Assembly: GCA_020850695.1 (NCBI GenBank)
Contig: JADZEF010000250.1
Location: forward strand, 1 to 64,000
Source: Planctomycetaceae bacterium
Lineage (GTDB): Bacteria; Planctomycetota; Planctomycetia; Planctomycetales; Planctomycetaceae
DNA length: 64,000 nucleotides
Reading direction: 5' to 3'
Shown here piece by piece: positions 40,945-49,868 of the stretch (position 1 is its first letter; each line of letters opens with the position of its first letter). The notes under the pieces were generated by a model, which saw only the letters and a list, made by a program, of their open reading frames with translations, had not been told where the DNA came from and ran no database searches. The position numbers and the translations under genes are program-made.

Positions 40945-42987
40945 ATGCGACCGTTCCCCCTGACACTCGCGCTGCTCGCGTCGACCTTGGCCTCGGGATC
41001 GGCGGCCTTCGCCGCCGATCGTACGCCCTCGGCCATTCGGGCACGCCAGATTTACGGCACCGCTCCCGGCAGGACTGTCCGGCCCGTGCAGGATGGCGGC
41101 GACTCGGGAGGGCCGCGGCTCCTCAAACCCTCGATTGAACCGCTCCCCGACTCGGACGCTCCCGTCGACACGACGCCGACTCCGACCTTCGAGCCACCCG
41201 CCGCCACGGAACCGGACCGCAGCGTCGTCCCCTTTGCTCCCGACAGTCTCGGTCCGGCCCAACGTCGCCCGGCACCCATCCCCCGGATCGTCGGGTCGGC
41301 CCCTCCCTGTCCCGTCGAGGCGAACGACTTCTGGATCGTCAGCAGTCGCAACTGCATCCAGCAGGGGAACCGCACGAGTGCGTCATGCCCTCTCGACTAC
41401 TACCGTTGTGACCGGGGAAACCGTCGCGTCGCGAAGGATGAGAACGAATTCCGCCGCTCGATTCCTCCCGGCGTTCCGGTCTGCATCGTGGTGCACGGCA
41501 GCTTCACCGACTGGGACACCGTGTGTGCGGACGCCGCCGCTACACAGCGCTGGTTGAGGGCGGCCGCACCTCACCTTCCCGTGCAGATCGTCCTTTTCTC
41601 GTGGCCGAGCGAACCGACGACCGTCCTGCTTCCCCCGGTCGACACCGGCATCATGGGGACTCGCGCCGAATTCAATGACGTCTACCTGTCGCAGCTTATC
41701 CAGCGAATTCCCGCCGAATCCCCGGTCTCGATGATCGGTCACAGCCATGGGGCCCGGGCGATCTCGTCGACCCTGCACTTGATGGGCGGGGGAATCGTTC
41801 AGGGGTATCGTTATCCCAACCCGCAAGCCTTTCCGCACCGTGTGCGGGTTGTCTTTATGGCGGGAGCACTCGACCACCACTGGCTCGACCCTGGCGAACG
41901 GTACGGCCGCGCCCTGCCGCGGATCGACGCCCTCTTGAATGTCCGCAACTGCCAGGACTGGGCCCTGGCCTTCTATGAGTGGCGGCGTCCGTTCGCCGGG
42001 GCCGCCCTCGGAAAAGACGGTCTCTATAACGAAGATCGCCGTCGCCTTGGCGAATTGAACAGCAAGATCCGCGAAGTGGATGTCTCGCGTTTGCTGGGGA
42101 CCAACCACCTCTGGCCGTCCTACATCCGGCGTCCCGAGATTGCGACCGCTGCGGTGCCGTACGTCTATTTCGAAGGGGACGTGACCGGCGGTCAGGTTCC
42201 CCTGGTCCCGAACTCCGTTTCTCCCACGGGCCCTTCCGGCGGTTTCACTCCGAATCCGGGATCCCAGTCGCCCGACCTCGGCGCGCCGGCGGCCCAACCG
42301 ACATTCGAAGAGCTTCCCTCCGACGTGTCGCGGTATCGTCCCGCAACGCCTGGTTCCACGACTCCCCAGGGAACAGCGCGTTTCGCTCCCGCCCCGGGAG
42401 ATCCATTCCGCCAGCCGGGAGTTGGACAGACGCCTTCCAACGTCCGACAACCTGCGGGCAACCCGCTCTCGGCACAGCCGGCATCGAACGGCGTTCCGGG
42501 CACGCTGCGCACCAATGTTCCTCCGACGAACTACGGCACCGGGCGCTACCCGGCCAGTCCCCAGGGGGCCGGTGTGAATGGTGCGGGAGCGGGTCGCACG
42601 CCGCCCACGCGGACGCCGCCGAATCCGGCGACGCTCCTTCCGCCTCAATCTTCGATTGGTCCGCGTTCACCGGCTCAAGGCTCTCCCTTGCACCCCATCG
42701 AGCCTGACCGGACGTTCCCGACTCGCATCGATCCTCCCGCGGTGACGAAGACGTCCCCCTCGCCGAATCCCCTCTTCCGTTCCCGAGGCAACGACGGCTG
42801 CAATCTCAACCCTTTACCCAGGCTCCCCGAGACAGAACCGCTTCCGACTCCGTCTCCGGGCACTGAGGAGACGCACCCCGTTCACGTCGATGATCCGCCC
42901 CGCGACGCTCCACGCTTCCGGCTCCCCACCATCATTCGGAAGTTCTATCCCGAGGCAATGCGCTCGGAGAGTTCTCCGGAAATCTAA
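40945..42987 (+). CDS. exported alpha/beta hydrolase with Pro-rich C-terminal tail
   Basis: 680 residues. Signal peptide at about 1-23 (MRPFPLTLALLASTLASGSA). A low-complexity linker to about residue 115 is followed by four Cys in CPVEAND...SSRNC...ASC...YRC, possibly disulfides. The hydrolase core spans about 160-410: VCIVVHGSFTDWDTVCADAA, LFSWPSEPT, and the nucleophile elbow GHSHGARAISSTLHLMG (Ser of GHSHG). The fold and lay-out recall the DUF900/lipase class 3-like hydrolases. From about 420 the sequence is a long Pro/Gly/Ser-rich tail to residue 680, likely a cell-surface spacer. Substrate unknown: esterase or lipase is probable. Confidence 0.75.
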   Translation: MRPFPLTLALLASTLASGSAAFAADRTPSAIRARQIYGTAPGRTVRPVQDGGDSGGPRLLKPSIEPLPDSDAPVDTTPTPTFEPPAATEPDRSVVPFAPDSLGPAQRRPAPIPRIVGSAPPCPVEANDFWIVSSRNCIQQGNRTSASCPLDYYRCDRGNRRVAKDENEFRRSIPPGVPVCIVVHGSFTDWDTVCADAAATQRWLRAAAPHLPVQIVLFSWPSEPTTVLLPPVDTGIMGTRAEFNDVYLSQLIQRIPAESPVSMIGHSHGARAISSTLHLMGGGIVQGYRYPNPQAFPHRVRVVFMAGALDHHWLDPGERYGRALPRIDALLNVRNCQDWALAFYEWRRPFAGAALGKDGLYNEDRRRLGELNSKIREVDVSRLLGTNHLWPSYIRRPEIATAAVPYVYFEGDVTGGQVPLVPNSVSPTGPSGGFTPNPGSQSPDLGAPAAQPTFEELPSDVSRYRPATPGSTTPQGTARFAPAPGDPFRQPGVGQTPSNVRQPAGNPLSAQPASNGVPGTLRTNVPPTNYGTGRYPASPQGAGVNGAGAGRTPPTRTPPNPATLLPPQSSIGPRSPAQGSPLHPIEPDRTFPTRIDPPAVTKTSPSPNPLFRSRGNDGCNLNPLPRLPETEPLPTPSPGTEETHPVHVDDPPRDAPRFRLPTIIRKFYPEAMRSESSPEI

Positions 42988-43313
42988 GCAGTCCTCGCGG
43001 GCGGGCGATGCCATTCGGCAACGGGCGTTCGCTGCCCGCAGGAATCGACTCGACAAAGTCGTCACAGTCGGACCGCTCGTCGGGCAGAGCCCAGCGGAAT
43101 CCCGCCGACGAGGGTTTTCCTCGCCCCGTCGAAAGCTACGTTTCCTTCGAACGTGTCTTCCCCGGCAGATCCATTCGAGCCTGGCGAATACGTTCAGCGT
43201 GGCAGTTCGCCTCGGCCTCCGGAATCCATGCCGCGAACCGCCGGTCTCTTCCCCACTCGAGCCGTTTTCCGACGACGCGTTCCTCCGGCTGCGGTCGAGG
43301 GCGGGCCACGTCC
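42988..43313. other. 326-bp spacer, nothing recognised
   Basis: The frame of the following GGDEF gene is open through it, but it has no start with a ribosome site and the sequence has no domain character. I see no repeat or promoter that I can defend. Confidence 0.35.
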
Positions 43314-44276
43314 ATGAAGCACAGCGCACTGCTGGATGCCATCCAGACGCGGGATGCCGGGCGGCGTTACGTCGTTCCGGGAGAGACCGTTCTCTCGCGT
43401 CTTCCGGAACTGGTCGCCAGCCAGGACGTCCGCTATCTTCTGGTCGAAAGTGCGAATGGAGTCATTGACGGCGTCGTCGACCTCTCTCACGTCCGCGAAC
43501 TGCTCGCGGTTCCGAATCCGGTGGAACGTGCCCGCTGGGAACAGCTCCCCGCCAGCAGCATCGCCGAGCCCCTTGCCGCGGGAAACGGCGCCGCACAGTC
43601 CGCGAACCATTCGTCTTCGTACGCGTTCGAGTTGGACGATTGCCACACCATCCACGACGACGCCGGAATCGCCGCCGTCGTGTCGAATGGCGTCACTTAC
43701 GTGAACTGGAATCGCGTCAGCGGCGCCATTGCCCGCACGCACGTCGATCCCGTCACCATGCTCCCGCTTCGCCTGGCGTTCAATCGCCGCATCCGGGAGG
43801 AGGTCGAGCGGGCGGCGCGATCGCAGCAGCCGCTTGCGGTCCTGCTGATCGACCTCGATCACTTCAAAGCGGTGAACGATCGCTATGGCCACCGCGTCGG
43901 CGACAGCGTGTTGCGAGCGGTCGCCTGCAGCCTGCGAGACGGAATTCGCTCGTACGATTTCGTCGCCCGATACGGAGGCGACGAGTTTGCCATCCTGTGC
44001 TCCGGATGCCACCCGGAGAACATTGCGCTCCCCCTCAAGCGGCTGCGCGAATCGTTGGCTGGACGTCAGTCGTCAACCGCGGCCGCGAGCGGGATTTCGC
44101 TGTCCATCGGCGCGGCCGTCATGCACACCGTCGATACGGGTTGCTCGCCGGAAATCTTGATCGAACAGGCGGACATCTGCCTCTACCGAGCCAAGCGAGG
44201 CGGTCGGGCCACGGCGTACGTGGTCGAGCTCGATCCGTTTGGAATCGCGGTTTCGACACCGCGTGAATCGAAATGA
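43314..44276 (+). CDS. diguanylate cyclase with CBS-like N-terminal region
   Basis: 320 residues from the ATG at 43314. Residues about 5-135 contain two repeats that look like CBS motifs (DVRYLLVESANGVIDGVVDLSHVRELL and GIAAVVSNGVTYVNWNRVSGAIA), suggesting a nucleotide-sensing Bateman pair; this is by eye. The GGDEF domain begins near residue 142 (DPVTMLPLRLAFNRRI) and contains LIDLDHFKAVNDRYGHRVGD, the active motif YGGDEF (GGDEF at about 221-225), and EQADICLYRAKRGGR. The I-site RxxD (RSYD) stands exactly five residues before GGDEF, so product inhibition is expected. It makes c-di-GMP from two GTP. No membrane helix. It complements the HD-GYP genes of this window. Confidence 0.88.
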   Translation: MKHSALLDAIQTRDAGRRYVVPGETVLSRLPELVASQDVRYLLVESANGVIDGVVDLSHVRELLAVPNPVERARWEQLPASSIAEPLAAGNGAAQSANHSSSYAFELDDCHTIHDDAGIAAVVSNGVTYVNWNRVSGAIARTHVDPVTMLPLRLAFNRRIREEVERAARSQQPLAVLLIDLDHFKAVNDRYGHRVGDSVLRAVACSLRDGIRSYDFVARYGGDEFAILCSGCHPENIALPLKRLRESLAGRQSSTAAASGISLSIGAAVMHTVDTGCSPEILIEQADICLYRAKRGGRATAYVVELDPFGIAVSTPRESK

Positions 44277-44318
44277 AACGGGACGGCGGCGATGGACGTG
44301 TGGCTTCGAAGGAGTCGA

Positions 44319-45098
44319 TCACGCGTCGCGCGACGATCTGGCCGTCGAGGGCTCTTCGGACCTTCCTTCCGCATTGACGCCGTGAATCGGACGGTGGCGT
44401 CTGCCTCCCCCCCGCACGCTCGCCAAGGCCGCTTGAAGGGGGCGTCGGCGTGGATCGTTGGAGCGATCACGCGTACGGACGGGGCCGTCGACGCGGGTCC
44501 GCAGCAACCTCGCGGAGAGCCTCGTCCGCACTTCCGCAGGCTTTCTCCAGCAGTACACCCGGAGCGGCGGAATGTTGAGCGGCTCGACCTCGACCGCGGC
44601 CGGCTGTCCGCAGAATCCCGCGATTCGCTCGACGTCCCGGCGGAACTGGTAGATCACCAGCCGCCCTCCGGGAGCCAGTGTTTCCCACGCTTCGCTCAGC
44701 AAGGACGCGGATTCCCTGCGCGGCATGACCGCAAGGGGAATGCCACTGATGATTACGTCTGGCCGCGCCAATTCGGAAGCCTTCAGAACGTCGCGAAATT
44801 CCCCCGCCGATCCCTCATGGACAATCAGCCGCGGATCCTTCCAGGTGCGGAGAACACGGGCCAACGGCGGGCTCAATTCCACCGCAAGGAGTGTGCTTCT
44901 CTTGGGGAGGCATTCCAGTGCGCGCGACGTAATGCCGCCAACGCCGGCTCCCAGTTCCACGGCGACATCGGCTTGCTCCAGCTCCGCAAGCCGGACCACC
45001 CGCCGTTCAAGAAAAGGCGAGCTGGGGAGGAAAGTCCCCAGTTGCATTGGCTGGCGGAAGAACTCGCGAAAGAACGAAGCGTAATGAATCCACTGCAT
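44319..45098 (-). CDS. PmtA-like SAM-dependent methyltransferase
   Basis: 259 residues. The start MQWIHYASFFREFFRQPMQLGTFLPSSPFL is the typical entry of the phospholipid N-methyltransferase (PmtA) group, followed by SAM motif I ELGAGVGGITSRAL (about residues 48-61) and post-motifs LLAVELSPPLARVL, VIISGIPLAVMPRRE and LAPGGRLVIYQF. The rRNA dimethylase superfamily fold is clear. PmtA methylates phosphatidylethanolamine to phosphatidylcholine; close relatives methylate other lipids. From about residue 190 the sequence turns into a 70-residue Arg-rich tail (RTRLSARLLRTRV) unlike the family, so the end may be extended or recently frameshifted. Head-on to the GGDEF gene. Confidence 0.75.
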   Translation of the reverse strand: MQWIHYASFFREFFRQPMQLGTFLPSSPFLERRVVRLAELEQADVAVELGAGVGGITSRALECLPKRSTLLAVELSPPLARVLRTWKDPRLIVHEGSAGEFRDVLKASELARPDVIISGIPLAVMPRRESASLLSEAWETLAPGGRLVIYQFRRDVERIAGFCGQPAAVEVEPLNIPPLRVYCWRKPAEVRTRLSARLLRTRVDGPVRTRDRSNDPRRRPLQAALASVRGGGRRHRPIHGVNAEGRSEEPSTARSSRDA

Positions 45099-45186
45099 CG
45101 GCCGGTCTCCCCAGATCCGGTGGCGCAGAAACCTGACACGGAAACTGACTTCTGATGAGAGTCGCCGCCCGCTCCGCGAGACGGGC

Positions 45187-46293
45187 TCACTTGGGCGTAT
45201 CGGCGTGGACTAGTTCCGGCTCTTCCACTGCCGGCTTCGTCCGGGATTGATTCCGATCGGGGCGCCGCACTTTTTCGGGAAGGTCCAGGGCGACCGACTT
45301 TCCCTCGCGGGCCGATTGCTCGATCGCTTCCATGATCTCCATGTCGATCAGCCCTTCGAGCCCCGAAGGTTCGGGATCGCGGCCCTTCAGGACGCATCCG
45401 GAGAAGTACACGATTTCCGGTGCGACTTGATCCCCAAGAGGAAAGGTTTTCGATTCGTTCTGCTCCCCCTTCTGGATTGTGCGGGTAATCGGGGAATTGA
45501 ACGAGAAGCCCGACTCCATCCCGATCTCCCCCTCGGTCCCGATAACAGAGTAACGGGAAACGGTCGCTTCTCCAAAACCGCAATTGAACGTCGCCAGGCG
45601 ATCGCGGGGGAATCGAAGCACCGCGCTCACCATTTCCGGAACTTCCTTGAACCGAGGATCGTCGCTGCTGGCGGCGAAGGCGGTCACCTCCGTCGGTTCA
45701 CTCCGGAAGACGTACCGAGCGGCATTGATGCAGTAGATGCCAATGTCGCGCAGCGGTCCCCCGGCGAGGTTCCCCTCGAGCCGCGTGTTGCCCGGTTTGA
45801 CGTTATTCGTATGAGTCGCGGTAAACAGTCGAGGCTCGCCAATCGCCCCCTGGTCGATCAGGGAGACGACGCTGAGGTTGGCAGGCTCGAAGTGGAGCCG
45901 GTAGGCCGTCATCAGACGGACATTCGCCCGCTGGCACGCATCGATCATCTCCTTCGCCTCGCTGGATGACCCCGCGAGCGGCTTCTCGCACAGGACGTGC
46001 ACACCCTGCCGCGCCGCACGCAAGGTGTAGTCGTGGTGCAGCGAGTTCGGCAGCACAAGGTAAACCGCGTCGATTGTCCCGGACGCAAGCAGCGCGTCGT
46101 AGTCCTGGTAAGAGCAGGCCGGGACGTTGTACTCCCCGCTCAATTCTTCACGCTTCTTCGGATCGTCCGAAACGATCGCGCGCAGCTCGCTGTTCCCTTT
46201 CGCATTCTGAAATGCGGGAAGCACGGCCGCCTGCCCAAACCAACCCAGCCCGACGACGGCATAACGTACCCGGCGGGACTGTTCCTGGCCCAT
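45187..46293 (-). CDS. Gfo/Idh/MocA family oxidoreductase
   Basis: 368 residues from the ATG at 46293, with ribosome site GGAGG just upstream; a longer frame is rejected for lack of one. The Rossmann domain starts YAVVGLGWFGQAAVLPAF and contains VYLVLPNSLHHDYTLRAARQGVHVLCEKPLAG, the EKP motif holding the catalytic Lys. The C-terminal alpha/beta domain begins near residue 125 and includes GGPLRDIGIYCINAARY, where D and the downstream Y/H shape the active site. Such enzymes use NAD(P) on sugars and inositols; cofactor handling in this subgroup resembles glucose-fructose oxidoreductase relatives. Unlike many planctomycete copies it has no Tat signal, so it is cytoplasmic. Confidence 0.88.
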   Translation of the reverse strand: MGQEQSRRVRYAVVGLGWFGQAAVLPAFQNAKGNSELRAIVSDDPKKREELSGEYNVPACSYQDYDALLASGTIDAVYLVLPNSLHHDYTLRAARQGVHVLCEKPLAGSSSEAKEMIDACQRANVRLMTAYRLHFEPANLSVVSLIDQGAIGEPRLFTATHTNNVKPGNTRLEGNLAGGPLRDIGIYCINAARYVFRSEPTEVTAFAASSDDPRFKEVPEMVSAVLRFPRDRLATFNCGFGEATVSRYSVIGTEGEIGMESGFSFNSPITRTIQKGEQNESKTFPLGDQVAPEIVYFSGCVLKGRDPEPSGLEGLIDMEIMEAIEQSAREGKSVALDLPEKVRRPDRNQSRTKPAVEEPELVHADTPK

Positions 46294-46718
46294 GACGCCT
46301 CCTCGCCGCCATCGATTGGCAGCGTGTCGCCCATTGAAACGCCATCCGCATTTCGCGCTGAAGGAGAAGTGCCGATGGCTTTGCTCGTCTCCCTGGCAGC
46401 GTGAATGCAAAGTTTGTGCCAGTCGGCAAGGTTCGCTCAGAGGAACTGTCGTGAGGAGCCCCTTCAACGACGGTTGGCGAACGACCGGGGATTCAAGTGG
46501 GCGGCTTGGCCAAAAGCCCTGATGGCCTTGCCATCACCCGGTGCGGATAGCCTGCGCGGGCAGGCAACGCAATGATCGCGGATTCGCCAAGTCTGGCTTC
46601 CGAACGGAGATCCACTTCGTTCCATTCCCGAAGCGTGGAAACCCTCGCTTTTCGGAGCATTCAGGCGAGATTGAGGGCGCGAATGGCGCCCGATCAGCGG
46701 GGTCGGCGGACAATTGCT
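46294..46718. other. 425-bp spacer with small hairpins
   Basis: Separates the oxidoreductase start from the polX stop. Two small hairpins are visible: GATGGC-CTT-GCCATC (near 46521-46535) and GCCTGC-GCGG-GCAGGC (46550-46565). No gene is convincing. Confidence 0.4.
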
Positions 46719-48440
46719 CTACCGATTCCGACGCAGGAGCTTCCGCAACTGGGCGGCGGTCCGCGTGTTGGCCACGTCTTTCTTTTCGAGGCCCGCCCGC
46801 CGCGCCTGGAAGACGCCATATTCCATCAAGTCGAGGTTGCTGATGCTGTGAGCGTCGGTGTTGATGACGATGGGGATCCCCAGGTCGCGGGCCGCCGCGG
46901 CATGGACGTCATCGAGGTCGAGCCGGCTGGGATTCGCGTTGATCTCCACCAGCGTTCCATGATCGGCGCACGCCTTAAGGAACGGATCGAAGTCGATGTC
47001 GGCTCCTTCGCGTGCTCCGACCATGCGACCGGTCGGATGGCCGATGGCGTCGACCCAGGGGCAGCGGATGGCCGTCATCAGACGCTCCATGATCTTTTCC
47101 CGCGGCTGCTTCAGTCCGTAATGCAGCACCGCCAGCACCCAGTCGGCCTCTTTCAGCACGTCGTCCGGAAGATCGAGCGTGGCGTCTTCGAGGATGTCGC
47201 ACTCGACGCCGCACAGAATCTCAATACCCGAAATCTGCCCGCGGACCTTGTCGATCTTCTTCCAATGGGCACGCAGGCGAGTGGCATCGAGACCGTTGGC
47301 CATCGTCACGCGCTTCGAGTGATCGGTGATCGCGATGTATTTCAGTCCGCGGGCTTTGGCCGCCTCCGCCATTTCGAGAATGCTGCACGCACCGTCGGTG
47401 GCGGTCGTGTGCATGTGCAGGTCGCCGCGGATGTCGGCGAGCTCGACCAGTTCCGGAAGTTTCCCCGCCTCCGCCCGCTCGATCTCCCCGCGATTCTCAC
47501 GCAGCTCGGGCGGAATCCAGGGGAGTCCAACCGCCGCATAGACGTCCGCTTCGGTCCGCCCCGCCACCTGCTCGTCGCCGCGAAAGACGCCGTATTCATT
47601 CACTTTCAGGCCGCGTTCCTGCGCCCGGCGGCGGATGACGATGTTGTGCTCCTTCGAGCCGGTGAAGTACTGCATCGCCGCGCCGTAGGATTCGTCGGGC
47701 ACCACCCGCAGATCGAGTTCGATACCGGACTTCAGCCGCACGCGCTGCTTGGTCTCGCCGCGCGCGAGGACTTCTATGACGCGTTCGTTCGCCGCCAGCC
47801 GGTCCATCGCGGCAGCGGAGTCGCTGGACGTTACGACCACGTCCAGGTCGGCAACCGTTTCGCGTCGGCGCCGGCAACTGCCGGCCACTGAGGCCTGCGT
47901 CACCGATTTGAGCTTCAACAGATCGGCGACGATCGACTCGGCTTCGACGCGTCCCTGAGCGATCGAATACCGCTTGCCGGCTTCGCTCACGCGGTCGATC
48001 TCCTTGAGGATCGAATCCTGAGTCTTCTTGCCGAATCCTTTCAGCTCGGCGATCTTCCCCGCCACGGCCGCGGCCTTCAGCATGTCGAGCGACGCGATGT
48101 GAAGTTCCTTGAAGAGCGACGCGACCTTCTTCGGACCGAGCCCGGGACTCCGCAGCATCTCGACGACGCCCGGCGGCACCTGCGCCTGCAACTCTTTCAG
48201 CTGCGGTAGTTCTCCGGTTGCCGCAATCACCTTGATCTTCCCCGCGAGGTCCGCGCCGATCCCTGGAATGTCGTCCAGCTTTCGTGACGGGTCGACCGCA
48301 ATCGCCGCCACCGACTCGGTCATGTCGCCAATCGTCCGCGAAGCGTTCCGGTAAGCCCGCACGCGAAACGGATTGGCTCCCTGGATCTCAAGGAGATCGG
48401 CGAGGTCGTCAAAGAGGCGGGCGATCTCGGCGTTCTGCAT
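46719..48440 (-). CDS. polX: DNA polymerase/3'-5' exonuclease PolX
   Basis: 573 residues, the normal length for bacterial PolX. Order: helix-hairpin-helix 8-kDa domain (about 1-85, [12 protein letters not shown]), fingers HhH ([13 protein letters not shown]), polymerase palm with [17 protein letters not shown] (metal-binding Asp pair) and ELDLRVV, thumb with [28 protein letters not shown], then a PHP domain from about 335 ([43 protein letters not shown] and VINTDAHS). The PHP gives Mn-dependent 3'-5' exonuclease and AP-endonuclease activity; the enzyme fills short gaps in base-excision repair. All metal ligands I can check are present. Its start lies 97 bp from the divergent Uma2 gene. Confidence 0.94.
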   Translation of the reverse strand: MQNAEIARLFDDLADLLEIQGANPFRVRAYRNASRTIGDMTESVAAIAVDPSRKLDDIPGIGADLAGKIKVIAATGELPQLKELQAQVPPGVVEMLRSPGLGPKKVASLFKELHIASLDMLKAAAVAGKIAELKGFGKKTQDSILKEIDRVSEAGKRYSIAQGRVEAESIVADLLKLKSVTQASVAGSCRRRRETVADLDVVVTSSDSAAAMDRLAANERVIEVLARGETKQRVRLKSGIELDLRVVPDESYGAAMQYFTGSKEHNIVIRRRAQERGLKVNEYGVFRGDEQVAGRTEADVYAAVGLPWIPPELRENRGEIERAEAGKLPELVELADIRGDLHMHTTATDGACSILEMAEAAKARGLKYIAITDHSKRVTMANGLDATRLRAHWKKIDKVRGQISGIEILCGVECDILEDATLDLPDDVLKEADWVLAVLHYGLKQPREKIMERLMTAIRCPWVDAIGHPTGRMVGAREGADIDFDPFLKACADHGTLVEINANPSRLDLDDVHAAAARDLGIPIVINTDAHSISNLDLMEYGVFQARRAGLEKKDVANTRTAAQLRKLLRRNR

Positions 48441-48537
48441 GTCTCACCGGAGAGGCGTTGGCTGAGGGCGAAGTTCGCGGATACGATAGAAGCGGCGTTG
48501 GACGGGTTGAACGGGAATCCATCGGTTGCGAGCTATC

Positions 48538-49218
48538 ATGTCCTCTGCGACGGAATCTCTCCAGCGGCTGGAGCTGCACAGCGGGGACCGCATGACCCGC
48601 GAGGAGTTTCATCGCATCTACTCGCGGATGCCTGAGAACACCCGGGCGGAACTCGTTCAGGGGGTGGTCTACGTGGCGTCGCCGCTTCGCCGGAAACACG
48701 GGACGCATCACATTTCGCTCGGTATTGTCTTCGGAATCTACGAAGGGCGGACCCGCGGCGTCGAATCCGGCGACAACGCGTCGATTCTGCTGGGGGATGA
48801 CTCCGAACCGCAACCCGATCTCTACCTGCGGATTCTCGAGGACTTCGGCGGGCAATCGACCATTTCGGACGACGACTACGTCGTCGGACCGCCGGAAATG
48901 CTGGCAGAGATTGCTCTGAGCAGCCAGTCGATCGACCTGCATTCAAAGCACGACGACTACCGGCGTGCGGGGGTCAAGGAATATCTGGTGGTCTGCGTCA
49001 ACGAAGAGCGGCTCAGGGCCTTCGACCTGCAGAATGACGTGGAGAAGCCGCTTGATCCGGACGGCGTCTATCGATCGGCGGTTTTCCCGGGTCTCTGGAT
49101 TCATGCGGCCGGCCTGTTCGCCCGCAACCACACTCAACTGATTTCCACGCTCGAGCAGGGACTCGAGAGCCCCGAACATACGGATTTCGTACAGCGAATC
49201 GCCGGCCGGCGTCGTTGA
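48538..49218 (+). CDS. Uma2 family (DUF820) putative endonuclease
   Basis: 226 residues from the ATG at 48538. Fold of the Uma2/DUF820 family, a restriction-endonuclease-like (PD-(D/E)xK) group: MTREEFHRIYSRMPENTRAELVQGVVYVASPLRRKHG at the start (Glu of strand 1), DNASILLGDDSEPQPDLYLRI (catalytic Asp of the PDxxL strand), and LAEIALSSQSIDLHSKHDDYRRAGVKEYLVV (E and K of the ExK motif and the conserved K-Y-R helix). The biological role of the family is unknown, despite copies being numerous in cyanobacteria and planctomycetes. It is followed after 32 bp by coaB in the same direction. Confidence 0.88.
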   Translation: MSSATESLQRLELHSGDRMTREEFHRIYSRMPENTRAELVQGVVYVASPLRRKHGTHHISLGIVFGIYEGRTRGVESGDNASILLGDDSEPQPDLYLRILEDFGGQSTISDDDYVVGPPEMLAEIALSSQSIDLHSKHDDYRRAGVKEYLVVCVNEERLRAFDLQNDVEKPLDPDGVYRSAVFPGLWIHAAGLFARNHTQLISTLEQGLESPEHTDFVQRIAGRRR

Positions 49219-49250
49219 AACTCCTCGACTTCGAAAAGCTTGACAGACGC

Positions 49251-49868
49251 ATGCGAATTCTGATCACCGCCGGTCCGACACGCGAATACCTTGATGACGT
49301 CCGCTATCTATCGAACGCCAGCAGCGGGCGGATGGGTTATGCCCTCGCCGAGGCCTGCCTGGCGGCCGGGCACAGCGTGGTGATGGTGAGCGGTCCGGTT
49401 GATCTGCGGCCTCCTGCCGGCTGCGAACTGCTGGCTGTCGAGACGACCGCCCAGATGCGCGATGCCTGCGTGCGGCGATTTCCGGAGTGTGACGGAGTCA
49501 TCGCTGCGGCAGCGGTTTGTGACTACAAACCGAAGCAGCGAATCACGGGGAAGATCGCGAAGACCGGGGAGCCGGTGACGATCGAGATGATCGAGACCGA
49601 CGACGTGCTGGCCGAGTTGGGTGCGACCAAGGGAAGCCGTTGGGTCGTGGGGTTCGCCCTCGAAGCGACGAACGCCCGCGAGAACGCGCTGCAGAAGCTG
49701 CGAGCGAAGAACTGCGACTGGATCGCCCTGAACGCTCCGACGGCGATTGGCGCGGAAACCAACCGCATCGAGCTGATCGATCCGACCGGCTCGGTCGTGC
49801 AGACGTGGTCGGGAACGAAGACCGACGTGGCGCGGCAGCTCGTCGCCTGGATTGATCGGCCGTCGTGA
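49251..49868 (+). CDS. coaB: phosphopantothenate-cysteine ligase, stand-alone CoaB
   Basis: 205 residues from the ATG at 49251. It equals the C-terminal half of bifunctional CoaBC: ILITAGPTREYLDDVRYLSNASSGRMGYALAEA (nucleotide and substrate loop), VIAAAAVCDYKPKQRITGKI (with the Lys of the KIKK-like strand), VVGFALEATN and ALNAPTAIGAETNRIELI. The flavin-dependent decarboxylase half (CoaC) is absent and must be encoded elsewhere. The ligase joins cysteine to 4'-phosphopantothenate, here presumably with CTP, in coenzyme A synthesis. Probably cotranscribed with the Uma2 gene 32 bp upstream. Confidence 0.9.
   Translation: MRILITAGPTREYLDDVRYLSNASSGRMGYALAEACLAAGHSVVMVSGPVDLRPPAGCELLAVETTAQMRDACVRRFPECDGVIAAAAVCDYKPKQRITGKIAKTGEPVTIEMIETDDVLAELGATKGSRWVVGFALEATNARENALQKLRAKNCDWIALNAPTAIGAETNRIELIDPTGSVVQTWSGTKTDVARQLVAWIDRPS

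Noticed and set aside
43008-43313. Longer N-terminus for the GGDEF protein
   Set aside because: Low-complexity Ser/Arg sequence with no ribosome site; the ATG at 43314 begins the ordered part.
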